DNA of 64,000 nucleotides from Rhodobacteraceae bacterium EhC02 (GCA_001650895.1 LXYH01000031.1:42139-106138), one strand, 5' to 3'. Shown: positions 8,996 through 18,269, numbered from the stretch's first letter. Program-made: numbers and translations. Notes: a model not told the origin generated them from the letters alone.

Positions 8996-10000
8996 ATGAC
9001 GGGAATGACGGGAACGATGGGACAGGCGGGAACGCTGTGGCGCAGCCATGCGCGCGGGGTGATGGTGGCCGCGCTGATCGCGGCCGCCTCGGCCTTTCTG
9101 TCCGAACACTATGGCGCGCCGGTGATGCTGTTCGCGCTGCTGATCGGCATGGCCTTTCATTTCCTGTCCTCGGACCCGACCTGTGCGCCGGGTCTGGATT
9201 TCGCGGCCAAGACGCTGCTGCGCCTGGGCGTGGGCCTTCTGGGCCTGCGCCTGACCGTTGGTGACATCGAAACCGTGGGCGCGGTCCCTGCCCTTGCCGT
9301 GATCGGCTTCGTGATCGCGACACTGGGCTGTGGCGCGGTCATGGCGCGGCTGCTGGGGCGGCGCATGGCCTTCGGGATGCTGGCCGGCGGATCGGTCGCC
9401 ATCTGCGGCGCATCGGCGGCGCTGGCCATCGCGTCGGTCCTGCCGCACCGGCCCGAGCGTGAGACAGACACGCTGTTCGTGGTCATCGCCGTCACCATCC
9501 TGTCGACGGTGGCGATGATCGCCTATCCGATCCTGTTCACCGCCCTCGGCCTGTCGCATGTCGAAAGCGGCTTTCTGATCGGGGCCACGATCCATGATGT
9601 CGCGCAGGTCGTGGGCGCGGGCTATTCCATCAGCGAAGAGGCGGGCGTGATCGCCACTTTCGTCAAGATGCTGCGGGTGGCGCTTCTGCCGGTGGTCATG
9701 CTGGTGGTGATGCTCAGCTTCCGCCATGCGCAAAGCGCGCGACTGCAATTGCCCTGGTTCCTGGTGATGTTCGTGGGGCTGGCGGTGATGGGCAATACCG
9801 GGCTGGTGCCGCAGGCTGTCATGTCGGTCGCGGCCGATGCCTCGCGCTGGTGCCTTGTCGTGGCGATCTCGGCGCTTGGGGTGCGCACCAGCCTGGCCGA
9901 AATCGCAAGGGTCCGCCCCTCCTATGGCGCGATCATCCTTGTGGAAACCCTGTTCCTGCTGGGGCTTGGCCTGCTGTTCATCGGAACGGTCGGCCTCTAG
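8996..10000 (+). CDS. cuyZ: YeiH/PSE family putative sulfite or sulfate exporter (CuyZ candidate)
   Basis: A 334-residue membrane protein with about ten helices of the UPF0324/YeiH (PF03601) family. Family motifs are visible: LRLGVGLLGLRL near residue 75, GGSVAICGASAALA near residue 135 and GATIHDVAQVVGAG near residue 200. Encoded directly after cuyA, it would remove the toxic sulfite (or sulfate) released from cysteate. I recall a gene named cuyZ in this position in Roseobacters, so the symbol is given with moderate confidence. Confidence 0.82.
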   Translation: MTGMTGTMGQAGTLWRSHARGVMVAALIAAASAFLSEHYGAPVMLFALLIGMAFHFLSSDPTCAPGLDFAAKTLLRLGVGLLGLRLTVGDIETVGAVPALAVIGFVIATLGCGAVMARLLGRRMAFGMLAGGSVAICGASAALAIASVLPHRPERETDTLFVVIAVTILSTVAMIAYPILFTALGLSHVESGFLIGATIHDVAQVVGAGYSISEEAGVIATFVKMLRVALLPVVMLVVMLSFRHAQSARLQLPWFLVMFVGLAVMGNTGLVPQAVMSVAADASRWCLVVAISALGVRTSLAEIARVRPSYGAIILVETLFLLGLGLLFIGTVGL

Positions 10001-10046
10001 GCGACAAAGCTGGACAGACCCGGCCGCGCAGCCTAGCGTTTCGCGC

Positions 10047-11222
10047 ATGACACCGCCCGAACCCAGACCGAATAGCCACCCAGACGATGCCCTTGCAGGG
10101 ATCGAGGTGACCGGGGATTTCGAATCGTTCCGCCAGCGCAACGACATCTTCACCCGCGCCTTCTGGGACAGCCGCATCCGCAGCGAAAAGACGGATCGCT
10201 TCTTTGCCTCCTACCGGATCGAGGCCGCCCCGCGCCGTGGCGACGGCTTTCAGCAGCGGGATTTCGCGCTGCGCAATGCGGCATGGCTGGTGTCGGATGT
10301 GTTGTCCGCGCGCAGCGCCGACAAGGGTATCCGCGAGGGTTTTCAAGCGCCGATCCAGCCCGACACCCCCGTGGCACCCGAGGCTGTGGCCATCGACGAC
10401 CCCCGCGAGATGAGTCGTGAAATAAAGCGCGTCGCTCGGTTCTTCGGCGCCGACCTCTGCGGGATCACGCGGCTTGACCCCCGCTGGCAATATGCAACCC
10501 GCGTCGACACCCGCGACATGAGCGAGGCCCCCAACGACCTGCCAGAGGGCATCTGCAACGTGATCGTGCTGGGTCACCAGATGGACGCGGACCTTGTCGC
10601 CACCTACCCGTCGGCCCTGGCGGGCGCAGCCACCGGGCGCGCCTATAGCGAGGAGGCCGCGATCGTGACACAAATCGCCGCCTATATCCGCAACCTTGGC
10701 TACGAGGCTGTCGCTTCGATGAACGACACCGGGCTGGTCATCCCCTATGCGTTGCAGGCGGGATTGGGTGAATATGCCCGCAATCAGATGGTGATCACCC
10801 CCGCCTATGGCCCACGGCTGCGGTTCTCGAAGATCTACACCAACCTTCCGCTGAATCATGACCGCCCGCGCAAGCTGGGCGTGGCCGAATTCTGCGCGAT
10901 CTGCACCAAATGCGCCGATGCCTGTCCGGTCAAGGCCCTGCCCTACGGGCCGCCGACGGATGAGCAGCGCGGCCTCTCGGCCATCCGGGGGGTACGCAAA
11001 TGGACATCGGACGCAGAGCGCTGCTTTGGGTTCTGGGCCAGCCAGGCGTCGGATTGTGCGATCTGCCTGCGGGTCTGCCCCTTCAACCGCGATTTCGGCA
11101 AGCTGCGGCACAGGCTGTGGCGGCGGCTTGCGCTGTCGCCCCTGCGCAAGCTGGCGCTCTGGCTGGATCGCGGGCGCGGCAAACGGGTCAAGCCCGCGGA
11201 ATGGTGGCGCCGCAAGGCATAG
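10047..11222 (+). CDS. Reductive dehalogenase-like corrinoid/iron-sulfur protein
   Basis: A 391-residue protein with the RdhA pattern. Residues 236-270 carry the family block AGLGEYARNQ, TPAYGPRLRFSKI and TNLPL. Two [4Fe-4S] sites follow: C283-x2-C-x2-C-x3-CP, and then C326-x10-C-x2-C-x3-CP, the exact RdhA arrangement. There is no Tat signal and no RdhB anchor gene nearby, so it should be cytoplasmic, like the catabolic NpRdhA/BhbA enzymes. Those enzymes, however, carry a C-terminal flavin/ferredoxin reductase module that this protein lacks. An ATG at 10047 is chosen because upstream codons overlap cuyZ. Epoxyqueuosine reductase (QueG) is the nearest alternative, but the domain block fits RdhA better. 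Its substrate is unknown. Confidence 0.72.
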   Translation: MTPPEPRPNSHPDDALAGIEVTGDFESFRQRNDIFTRAFWDSRIRSEKTDRFFASYRIEAAPRRGDGFQQRDFALRNAAWLVSDVLSARSADKGIREGFQAPIQPDTPVAPEAVAIDDPREMSREIKRVARFFGADLCGITRLDPRWQYATRVDTRDMSEAPNDLPEGICNVIVLGHQMDADLVATYPSALAGAATGRAYSEEAAIVTQIAAYIRNLGYEAVASMNDTGLVIPYALQAGLGEYARNQMVITPAYGPRLRFSKIYTNLPLNHDRPRKLGVAEFCAICTKCADACPVKALPYGPPTDEQRGLSAIRGVRKWTSDAERCFGFWASQASDCAICLRVCPFNRDFGKLRHRLWRRLALSPLRKLALWLDRGRGKRVKPAEWWRRKA

Positions 11223-11441
11223 GCCAGTCAAACCCGGCGCGAGTCGCGCCCGGATGGGCGCGAAATCACCACCGTCACAAATGCGCCAAAATGGCAGGCA
11301 TATCCAAAAATAAGCGGCTAATTATTAGTCACTTTAAAAACTGACCACCATTAAGGCAGTTATTTCGGCATTTGCCTCTATTCAAAGCACCTTTCAGCCG
11401 CTCTGACCCGCGCAACACAAGTCACGGCAAGGGAGAAAACG
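11223..11441. promoter_or_regulatory. AT-rich upstream region of the ammonium transporter gene
   Basis: No gene is seen. Bases 11300-11380 are AT-rich and probably contain the promoter. I looked for a sigma-54 GG-N10-GC element, expected for nitrogen control, and found only a wrongly spaced one (GG-N11-GC near 11353). Confidence 0.3.
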
Positions 11442-12620
11442 ATGAACGGTGCCGATACCGCATGGGTCATGGTCGCAACTGCACTGGTTTTGTTCATGAC
11501 ACTACCGGGGCTTGCCCTTTTTTATGGCGGCCTTGTCCGCGCACGCAACGTGCTGAGCGTGTTCATGCACTGCTTTGCGATTGCCGCCCTGATGAGCATC
11601 CTGTGGCTGATCGCGGGCTATTCCATCGCCTTCGGCACCGACAACCCCTATTGGGGCGGGCTGGGACGCGCCATGCTGATCGGTCTGACCGGCGAGGATG
11701 CTTTCGGCACGATCCCCGAGGTGGCCTTTGTCACCTTCCAGATGACCTTTGCGGTCATCACGCCGGCCCTGATCGTTGGTGCCTATGTGGAACGGATCGG
11801 CTTTGGCTTCGTGCTGCTGTTCTCGGCGCTGTGGATGCTGCTGGTCTATGCGCCGGTCACCCACTGGATCTGGGGCGGCGGCTTCCTGTCGGCGGGCGGG
11901 ATCTTTGGCGAAAACGGCGTGAAGGATTTTGCGGGCGGCATCGTGGTGCATGAAACCGCAGGCCTGGCCGCGCTCGTGCTTGCGCTGCTGCTGGGACCGC
12001 GCCTGAACAAGACCACGCCGCCGCACAATCCGGGCTATGTGGCGATCGGCGCCGCGATGCTGTGGGTGGGCTGGTTCGGCTTCAACGGCGGATCTGCGCT
12101 GGCGGCGAACGGATCGGCGGCCATGGCCATTCTGGTCACGCATATCTCGGCCGCGGCAGCCTCGCTCAGCTGGGCGCTGTGGGAACGCATCAAGTTCGGC
12201 CGCTCCTCTCTGGTCAGCATGGTCACGGGCACGATTGCGGGCCTGGCCTCGATCACGCCGGCGGCGGGGGATGTCGGCCCGCTCGAGGCGCTGGTGATCG
12301 GGACCATCGCAGGCATCATCTGCCAGGAGGCAGTTCTGTTCATCAAGAACCGCACCCGGATCGACGACACGCTTGATGTCTTTGCCGTGCACGGGCTGGG
12401 CGGGATCTTCGGCACGCTGATGATCGCCGTCTTCGGTCACGGCGCATGGCTGCCGCAGGTCGGCGGGCTGGTGATCGTGGGCATCTACACGGTGGTGGTG
12501 ACCTATGTGCTGATCCGCATCGTGGCACTGGTCACGCCGCTGCGCGTGAACCGCGAGACCGAGACCAACGGGCTGGACCTGTCGGTGCATGGCGAACGCG
12601 CCTATGAGCTGACGTCCTGA
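11442..12620 (+). CDS. amt: Ammonium transporter (Amt/MEP family)
   Basis: A 392-residue protein with eleven membrane helices, beginning with the helix WVMVATALVLFMTLPGLALF and FYGGLVR typical of AmtB. The channel histidines are present in VVHETAG and in FAVHGLGG, and the YAPVTHWIWGGG segment is conserved. There is no signal peptide. It imports ammonium across the inner membrane. Unusually, no glnK gene is coupled to it. AAGGGAG precedes the ATG. Confidence 0.93.
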   Translation: MNGADTAWVMVATALVLFMTLPGLALFYGGLVRARNVLSVFMHCFAIAALMSILWLIAGYSIAFGTDNPYWGGLGRAMLIGLTGEDAFGTIPEVAFVTFQMTFAVITPALIVGAYVERIGFGFVLLFSALWMLLVYAPVTHWIWGGGFLSAGGIFGENGVKDFAGGIVVHETAGLAALVLALLLGPRLNKTTPPHNPGYVAIGAAMLWVGWFGFNGGSALAANGSAAMAILVTHISAAAASLSWALWERIKFGRSSLVSMVTGTIAGLASITPAAGDVGPLEALVIGTIAGIICQEAVLFIKNRTRIDDTLDVFAVHGLGGIFGTLMIAVFGHGAWLPQVGGLVIVGIYTVVVTYVLIRIVALVTPLRVNRETETNGLDLSVHGERAYELTS

Positions 12621-12629
12621 CAAGGCTGC

Positions 12630-12663
12630 GGCAGGCCGGGGCAGCGATGCGCCACGGCCTGCC
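12630..12663. terminator. Inverted repeat between convergent amt and SDR genes
   Basis: GGCAGGCC at 12630-12637 pairs with GGCCTGCC at 12656-12663 across an 18-base loop. It lies between two convergent stop codons and may end both transcripts. There is no T tract, so the call is tentative. Confidence 0.35.
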
Positions 12664-12676
12664 TGTTCTGCCCCGC

Positions 12677-13483
12677 TCAGACGCGGGGTTTGCCCAGGTG
12701 CATGCCCGCATCCACCAGAAGCAGCTCGCCCGTCACATGGCGCGATGCGTCCGACAGGAAAAAGAGCGCGGTGTCGGCGATATCCTCGGGCTCCGAGGCC
12801 ACGGCCAGCGGCGCAAGGTTCTCGACGCTGCGCAGTTTGGCGGCAAACCCGTCCTCGTCCAGCGCATCCTTGAACCAGCGGGTGCCGATGAACCCCGGAC
12901 AGATCGCATTGACCCGGATCGCAGGCGCCAGCGCGCGGGCCAGTGACAGGGTCATCGTGTTCAACGCCCCCTTCGATGCAGCATAGGCCACCGAGGATCC
13001 GATCCCCTTGACCCCCGCGATGGACGAGGTGTTCAGCACCGTGCTGGCCCGCCCGCTGGCCTGATAGGCCGCAACCAGCAGCGGCTTCGTGGCCTGCAGC
13101 GCCAGATAGGCTCCCACCACGTTGACCGCGTAGACATCAAGGAAATCGTCCTTTGACAGCGCGTCCAGATCGGAATGGTCGCGCGCGTGCCGGGTGATGC
13201 CCGCGTTGTTGACCAGGATATCCAGATGCCCCCAGCGCCCGGCGGCTTCGGCCAGCGCGCGGCACCCCTCCGGATCGGCGACAGAGGCCTGGACGAGCTG
13301 CACATCGGCCCCCGCCGCGCGGCAGAGGTCGGCGGCCTCTTCTGCCTCGGCGGCCGAACGCGTGTAGTTCACGATCACATCTGCGCCGCGTTGCGCCAGT
13401 TTCACGGCAATCGCACGGCCCAGCCCTGTGGCTGATCCCGTGACCAGCGCGCGGCGTCCCTCCAGATCCTTGATCTCTTGCAC
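12677..13483 (-). CDS. SDR-family NAD(P)-dependent oxidoreductase
   Basis: A 268-residue short-chain dehydrogenase. TGSATGLG near residue 16 is the cofactor loop, NNAG follows near residue 95, and the catalytic Ser and Tyr-x3-Lys are in SSIAGVKG and YAASK. I chose a GTG start at 13483 because a strong AGGAGG site sits eight bases upstream; a longer frame would run back through the MetX-like gene. The C-terminus (SRHVTGELLLVDAGMHL) is standard for the family. Substrate unknown. Confidence 0.85.
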   Translation of the reverse strand: MQEIKDLEGRRALVTGSATGLGRAIAVKLAQRGADVIVNYTRSAAEAEEAADLCRAAGADVQLVQASVADPEGCRALAEAAGRWGHLDILVNNAGITRHARDHSDLDALSKDDFLDVYAVNVVGAYLALQATKPLLVAAYQASGRASTVLNTSSIAGVKGIGSSVAYAASKGALNTMTLSLARALAPAIRVNAICPGFIGTRWFKDALDEDGFAAKLRSVENLAPLAVASEPEDIADTALFFLSDASRHVTGELLLVDAGMHLGKPRV

Positions 13484-13573
13484 CTTGTTCCTCCTTGTCA
13501 TCTTCTGTGAACACGGATCACGATCCGCATGCTCCGCAACAAAACGCACTTCATCCCGCGAGGTCCACAGGTG

Positions 13574-14587
13574 ATGACGGATTACCAGATTTTCGAGATC
13601 GAGAACCTCATCCTGCAACGGGGTGTGACCCTGCCACGGGCCAGGATCGCCTACAAGACCTATGGAAAGCTGGCTGCGGACAGGTCGAACGCGATCCTCT
13701 ATCCCACGTCCTATGGCGCGCAGCACCATGACACCGAATGGCTGATCGGGCCGGGCCGGGTTCTGGATCCGAACGATTGGTTCATCATCATCCCCAACAT
13801 GTTCGGCAACGGGCTGTCGACATCGCCCTCGAATATCGGGGCCCCGTTCGGCCCGGATCGTTTTCCGCAGATCACCCATTGGGACAACATCCATGCCCAG
13901 CGCCGCCTGCTGGCCGAGGTTTTCGGGATCGAGCGGCTGGCGATGATCTATGGCTGGTCGATGGGCGCACAGCAGGCGCTGCACTGGGGCGCGATCTTTC
14001 CCGATCAGGTCGCCCGCATTTGCGCCCTCTGCGGATCGGCGCGTACATCCATTCACAACAAGGTCTTCCTGGAAGGCGTGCGCGCCACGCTGACGGGCGA
14101 TCCGCATTGGACGGGCGATCACTTCAGAGCCCATCCCGCGCGCGGCCTGCGGGCCATGGGGCGCGTCTATGCCGGCTGGGCCATGTCGCAGGCCTTCTAT
14201 CGCGAGAAGCTTTACGAGAAGGTCGGCTATGCCTCGCTCGAGGATTTTCTGGTGCGGTCATGGGAGGCGAATTTCCTGCGCCGCGATGCCCACGACCTGC
14301 TGGCAAGCCTGGACACATGGATGCAATCCGACATTTCGGACAATCCCGTCCACAAGGGCGACCTGCAACAGGCGTTGGGGGCGATCACCGCAAGGTCGAT
14401 CATCATGCCCTCGCGCACGGATCTCTATTTCACGCCCGAGGACAGCGCGATCGAGACGGCGATGATGCCCAATGCCGAATTCCGCCCGATCGAGTCGATC
14501 TGGGGCCACCGCGCGGGCAATCCCGCGATGAACCCCGCAGACGAGGCCGTGCTGCGACAGGCCGTATCAGACCTGCTGGAGACCTGA
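13574..14587 (+). CDS. Homoserine acetyltransferase (MetX)-like alpha/beta hydrolase
   Basis: A 337-residue alpha/beta-fold protein of the MetX family. The opening FEIENLILQRGVTLPRARIAY is typical. The nucleophile is about Ser129 in YGWSMGAQQA, the acid is in SRTDLYF and the histidine is in IWGHRAGNP. I chose the ATG at 13574 because GAGG precedes it; an ATG at 13529 would add 15 residues. The motif ending GNPAMNP is found in family members annotated as hydrolases rather than true MetX enzymes, so a role in methionine synthesis is uncertain. The divergent SDR gene lies 90 bases away. Confidence 0.78.
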   Translation: MTDYQIFEIENLILQRGVTLPRARIAYKTYGKLAADRSNAILYPTSYGAQHHDTEWLIGPGRVLDPNDWFIIIPNMFGNGLSTSPSNIGAPFGPDRFPQITHWDNIHAQRRLLAEVFGIERLAMIYGWSMGAQQALHWGAIFPDQVARICALCGSARTSIHNKVFLEGVRATLTGDPHWTGDHFRAHPARGLRAMGRVYAGWAMSQAFYREKLYEKVGYASLEDFLVRSWEANFLRRDAHDLLASLDTWMQSDISDNPVHKGDLQQALGAITARSIIMPSRTDLYFTPEDSAIETAMMPNAEFRPIESIWGHRAGNPAMNPADEAVLRQAVSDLLET

Positions 14588-14608
14588 CGCGCGGGGGCCG
14601 CGCGCGGG

Positions 14609-14917
14609 TCAGTCCAGTTCGGTCCAGGGCCAGGGCTTGACGTTGCTGGCCGCCGTCTGAAAGCGTGCGGCCTTGGCAATCCAGATGCCCAGATCCGTGC
14701 CGAAATCCGCCAACCGCTTGTTCGGCTCATTGTTGTTGACCAGCATGACCACGAACTGCACCACCGTGGCCACCCCCAGCACCGTTTGCGCCAGCGAGAT
14801 CATGATCGCGATCAGGATCATGTAGAGCAGACGCATCAGCATGTTGTCCGGCTTGTCAGGCTCGATCTGTTCGCCGTTCAGACGCCCTGCGACCTTGTGT
14901 TCGTCCTCGCCCATCAT
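14609..14917 (-). CDS. DUF4389 membrane protein
   Basis: A 102-residue protein with a cytoplasmic N-terminus (about 30 residues), a long hydrophobic region rich in Ile/Leu/Val (one or two helices, residues 34-65) and a soluble tail containing KRLADFGTDLGIWIAKAARF. This matches DUF4389 lipase-like membrane proteins of proteobacteria. AGAGGGG precedes the start; ATG at 14917 or 14914 could be used. Function unknown. Confidence 0.72.
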   Translation of the reverse strand: MMGEDEHKVAGRLNGEQIEPDKPDNMLMRLLYMILIAIMISLAQTVLGVATVVQFVVMLVNNNEPNKRLADFGTDLGIWIAKAARFQTAASNVKPWPWTELD

Positions 14918-15097
14918 CGATGATCCCCTCTGTCCGATCCGTCCGTCAAATCCGTTTCGCCGGGACCATGCCGCGGCGCTATCTTTCGATTTTACATCAT
15001 GATGGCGTGAAAAGGCGACAGTAAGTTCTGTCATCCGTGGCACGGACGGCTAAACTGTCGGGCATCAAGACAAGCGACGCACAAGGGAGAAGCAGAC

Positions 15098-16090
15098 GTG
15101 AAACAGCGCCAGTTGGGCCAGGATGGCAGGATGGTGTCCGAGATCGGACTGGGATGCTGGAGCTTCGGCGGCGCCTATGGCCCGACCACCGAGGCGGAAG
15201 CCCATGACACGCTGGCGGCAGCACTGGACCTGGGTGTGGATTTCCTCGATACGGCGAATGTCTATGGCATGGGCCAGTCCGAAACGATCATCGGCAGCTA
15301 TCTGAAGGGGCGGCAGGATCTGTTCACCATCGCCACCAAGGGCGGCATCCGGCGCGATCCGTCCACGGGCAAGCGAACCTTCGACAACAAGCCCGATTAT
15401 CTGCGCGCCGAACTCGAGGCGTCGCTGACCCGGCTGGGGATCGACTGCGTCGATCTGTACTACATTCACCGGCGCGACCCCGATGTGCCTATCGAAGAGG
15501 TGATGCAGATGCTTCTGGCCTTCAAGGCCGAGGGCAAGATCGGCGGCATCGGTTTTTCGGAAATCGCGCCGGCCTCGCTGCGCCGTGCGGCGGCGGTGGG
15601 TCCTGTGGATGCGGTGCAAAGCGAATACTCTCTCTGGACCCGCCAGCCCGAGCTGGGCATGATCCAGGCCTGCCGGGACCTTGGCGTGGCCTTCGTGCCG
15701 TTCTCGCCCGTCGGGCGGGGCATGTTCACCGACCGGGTGCCCGACCCGGCCAGCTTTGCCAAGGGCGACTTCAGGATACCGAACCCCCGCTTCCTCGAGC
15801 CGAACTTCAGCCATAACCTTGGTCAGATTGCAGCCTTCCGGGACCTCGCGCAGGAGGTTGGCTGCACCCCCGCAGCCCTGGCCATAGCCTGGTGCCTGGC
15901 GCGGGGCCCGCATCTGATCCCCATTCCCGGCACACGCAAGGCCGCACATCTGCAAGACTGCGCCGCGGGCAGCGCCTTTGCCATGACCAATGAGATCATG
16001 ACCCGGATCGAACGGATCCTGCCCATCGGCTGGGCCCATGGGGACAGGTATTCCGCCGATCAGAAGCTGGGTGTCGAAGGCTACTGTTAG
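15098..16090 (+). CDS. Aldo/keto reductase
   Basis: A 330-residue aldo/keto reductase of the yeast-YakC/AKR13-like type. The catalytic tetrad is complete: Asp in DTAN, Tyr in VYGMG, Lys in ATKGG and His in YYIHR. The C-terminal IPGTRKAAHL segment binds NADP phosphate. A GTG start at 15098 follows an AAGGGAG site. It is probably a single gene reducing an unknown aldehyde or ketone. Confidence 0.88.
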   Translation: MKQRQLGQDGRMVSEIGLGCWSFGGAYGPTTEAEAHDTLAAALDLGVDFLDTANVYGMGQSETIIGSYLKGRQDLFTIATKGGIRRDPSTGKRTFDNKPDYLRAELEASLTRLGIDCVDLYYIHRRDPDVPIEEVMQMLLAFKAEGKIGGIGFSEIAPASLRRAAAVGPVDAVQSEYSLWTRQPELGMIQACRDLGVAFVPFSPVGRGMFTDRVPDPASFAKGDFRIPNPRFLEPNFSHNLGQIAAFRDLAQEVGCTPAALAIAWCLARGPHLIPIPGTRKAAHLQDCAAGSAFAMTNEIMTRIERILPIGWAHGDRYSADQKLGVEGYC

Positions 16091-16103
16091 GCCGCCCGAC
16101 GGT

Positions 16104-17174
16104 TCAGGCCGCCGAGAACCGGTCGATCTGATCCTGCGGCACCCCTGCTGTGCGGGCCGTGTCCAGCAACTGGCCCCATGTGCCCGGATCAACGGGAATG
16201 CCGCCTGCCTGACGGTCTTGCGCGCAGGCGCGTTCGGGATCGCCGGGAAATTGCACGGCCTCGACCCCCGGCGCGGGCGGCGAGCCCTTCACCCAGGCGG
16301 TATATGCATCCATGTCACGGTTGAAATCCGCGCCCGCACCAAGGGCATCGGGGGCGATGAGGATCGCCATCATGTTGTTGATGATGCGCGACGGCACCTG
16401 CCGGTCGGGCGCAAAGGCCCCGCCCCCGCTGAAGGATCCGCCCAGGATGTCACCCAGCAGCGCCAGGCCAAAGCCCTTGTGCGCCCCGAAAGTCGTCAGC
16501 GCGCCAAGGGGGCTGTCGAACATCACCGCAGGGTCGTTGGTCGGCCGCCCTGCGGCATCTATCAAGGCGCCGTCGGCCACGGTCTTGCCGCTCAGATGCG
16601 CCACGCGCACCTTGCCCTTGGCGATCGTGCTGGTCGCCATGTCCAGCAGGAACATCGGGTTCTTGTCCGTGGCCGGGATCGCCGTGCAATAGGGGTTGGT
16701 CACGAAGCGCCCGTCGCTTCCACCGAACGGCGCCACAAGCGGCTGGGCCGTCTGCACATTCGCATAGATGATGCAGATGAAACCGGCCTCGGCGGCCATT
16801 GCGCCCCAATCGGCCAAGCGCCCCAGGTGAAAGCTGTTGCGCAGCGACAGGACAGCGATCTGGTTCTCCCTCGCCCGCTGGATCGCCATATCCATCGCCT
16901 GCTCGGCGATGATATGGCCAAAGCCCCGTTGTCCGTCCACCAGAAGGAAGGGACCGTTTTCACGCACCAGCTGCGCCTGCGCCGCCGGGTCCAGCTGACC
17001 GGCCATGACCCCCTCGACATAGGCCGGGATCATGCCGACACCGTGGCTGTCATGCCCTGTCAGATTGGCACCCACAAGGCGCGTCGCCACCCGGCGCGCC
17101 GCATCGGCATCTGCCCCGGCATGGGACAGGATCGCGGTGGCAAGGGATGTCAGATTGTCGGCGGAAATCTTCAT
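16104..17174 (-). CDS. Ldh-family (malate/L-lactate type) NAD(P)-dependent oxidoreductase
   Basis: A 356-residue protein of the Ldh2/MDH2 family, unrelated to classical lactate dehydrogenase. Signature segments are HDSHGV near residue 46, SFHLGRLADWG near residue 122 and HKGFGLAL near residue 230. The ATG at 17174 gives the standard N-terminus. Members oxidise 2-hydroxy acids such as malate, sulfolactate (ComC/SlcC type) or ureidoglycolate. With the cysteate genes nearby, sulfolactate is a possibility, but nothing in the sequence proves it. Confidence 0.85.
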   Translation of the reverse strand: MKISADNLTSLATAILSHAGADADAARRVATRLVGANLTGHDSHGVGMIPAYVEGVMAGQLDPAAQAQLVRENGPFLLVDGQRGFGHIIAEQAMDMAIQRARENQIAVLSLRNSFHLGRLADWGAMAAEAGFICIIYANVQTAQPLVAPFGGSDGRFVTNPYCTAIPATDKNPMFLLDMATSTIAKGKVRVAHLSGKTVADGALIDAAGRPTNDPAVMFDSPLGALTTFGAHKGFGLALLGDILGGSFSGGGAFAPDRQVPSRIINNMMAILIAPDALGAGADFNRDMDAYTAWVKGSPPAPGVEAVQFPGDPERACAQDRQAGGIPVDPGTWGQLLDTARTAGVPQDQIDRFSAA

Positions 17175-17589
17175 GGGCGCAGGGCTTTCCTTGAGATGGC
17201 GATGTTGCGGCGCGCGGCGCAAGACCCCGGCAGGGCCCTGAAACGGATGCTGCCCATTTATGTTGCGAGGGTCGACAAGGCGTCAAGCGCGGATGCACCC
17301 CGCTTTCGTTCCGGGGACCGATCACAGATGCGCAATCAGGTCCAACAAGCAAAGATTGCGATCTTCTGAAACTTTCGACGCAAAAGATCCTGGTGGCCGT
17401 TTGATGCTGTTCACGGCCCCTCGCCGATCACGGCGGCCTGGACACCAGATGACGTGGCTAACGGCGCGACTATACCAAATGGTAGTCCAAAAACGCGATT
17501 TTCGGCAGCACAACAGCCGCCTTCCAGCCGTGCCCCAGAAAACACAATTCACTAAAAATCTATCTTTAGCATAGTGTTATGAGGCGGAA

Positions 17590-17622
17590 TTGACATAAAA
17601 TCTCCTCAAAGTTGATTTTAAT
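17590..17622 (+). promoter_or_regulatory. Candidate promoter of the csgFG-type operon
   Basis: The 574-base region 17175-17748 has no convincing gene, and bases 17540-17640 are AT-rich. TTGACA at 17590-17595 is a perfect -35 word; a weak TGATTT sits 17 bases downstream, and TTTAAT somewhat further. This is the best candidate promoter for csgF. No CsgD-type regulator gene is present in the window. Confidence 0.35.
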
Positions 17623-17748
17623 GGGTGTGAAGCAGAGACATTGAACGACACGCTGCAGATGGTCGCAAGGGATGTGCCGGCACCGGAACGCGGCACGAAA
17701 AAAGATGCGCACCGCCTGATGACACGCGAGCATGAAGGAAGGATCACA

Positions 17749-18249
17749 ATGATCACGATACGGGACATAGAGGCACAAGGCAGACCGTTGCGCCGGGCCG
17801 CGGCCGGGCTGCTGCTGGCATCCAGCCTGTCCGCGCTGGGACAGGCCGCCGTAGCGCAGGACCTTGTCTATACGCCGATCAACCCCTCTTTCGGGGGCAG
17901 CCCGCTGAACTCGTCGCATCTGTTGTCCATCGCCAATGCGCAGCGCTCGGCGACCGCGCGCGATGCGGAAACGAATGATGGCCTCAGCGGAACCGGCATC
18001 GATACGCCCAGCACATCAAACGCCGACCTCTTCGTGCGCCAGCTGGAAGGCCGCCTGCTGTCGGCGCTGGCCAGCCAGGTCACGGACGCGATCTTTGGCG
18101 AGAACCCGCAGGATGGCGGCCTGGTGACCTTCGGCACGACCACCGTCGAATTCCAGCGCACGCTCGACTCCATTCGCCTGGTCATCATCGACTCTCTGGA
18201 TGGGACTGTAACCGAAATCGTGGTCCCGCAACTTGTAACCGCAGGCTGA
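17749..18249 (+). CDS. csgF: Curli assembly protein CsgF
   Basis: A 166-residue exported protein. A twin-arginine-containing but Sec-like signal runs to about residue 40 (ending AVAQ). The mature N-terminus contains the CsgF hallmark NPSFGGSPLN, the segment that inserts into and constricts the CsgG pore, followed by a helix and a C-terminal beta domain (FQRTLDSIRLVIID, TEIVVPQL). The ATG at 17749 has an AAGGAAGGA site; longer upstream frames lack a family N-terminus. It is the first gene of the plus-strand curli cluster, with csgG 56 bases downstream. Confidence 0.9.
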   Translation: MITIRDIEAQGRPLRRAAAGLLLASSLSALGQAAVAQDLVYTPINPSFGGSPLNSSHLLSIANAQRSATARDAETNDGLSGTGIDTPSTSNADLFVRQLEGRLLSALASQVTDAIFGENPQDGGLVTFGTTTVEFQRTLDSIRLVIIDSLDGTVTEIVVPQLVTAG

Positions 18250-18269
18250 TCCTTCTTTCAAAAATATGA

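Noticed and set aside
8096..10177. A 693-codon minus-strand frame opposite cuyA and cuyZ
   Set aside because: It covers two genes with strong family matches on the other strand and reads as His/Gln/Arg-rich text with no domain.
11300..11441. Sigma-54 promoter for the ammonium transporter
   Set aside because: The best GG/GC pair is separated by 11 rather than 10 bases and the surrounding consensus is poor.
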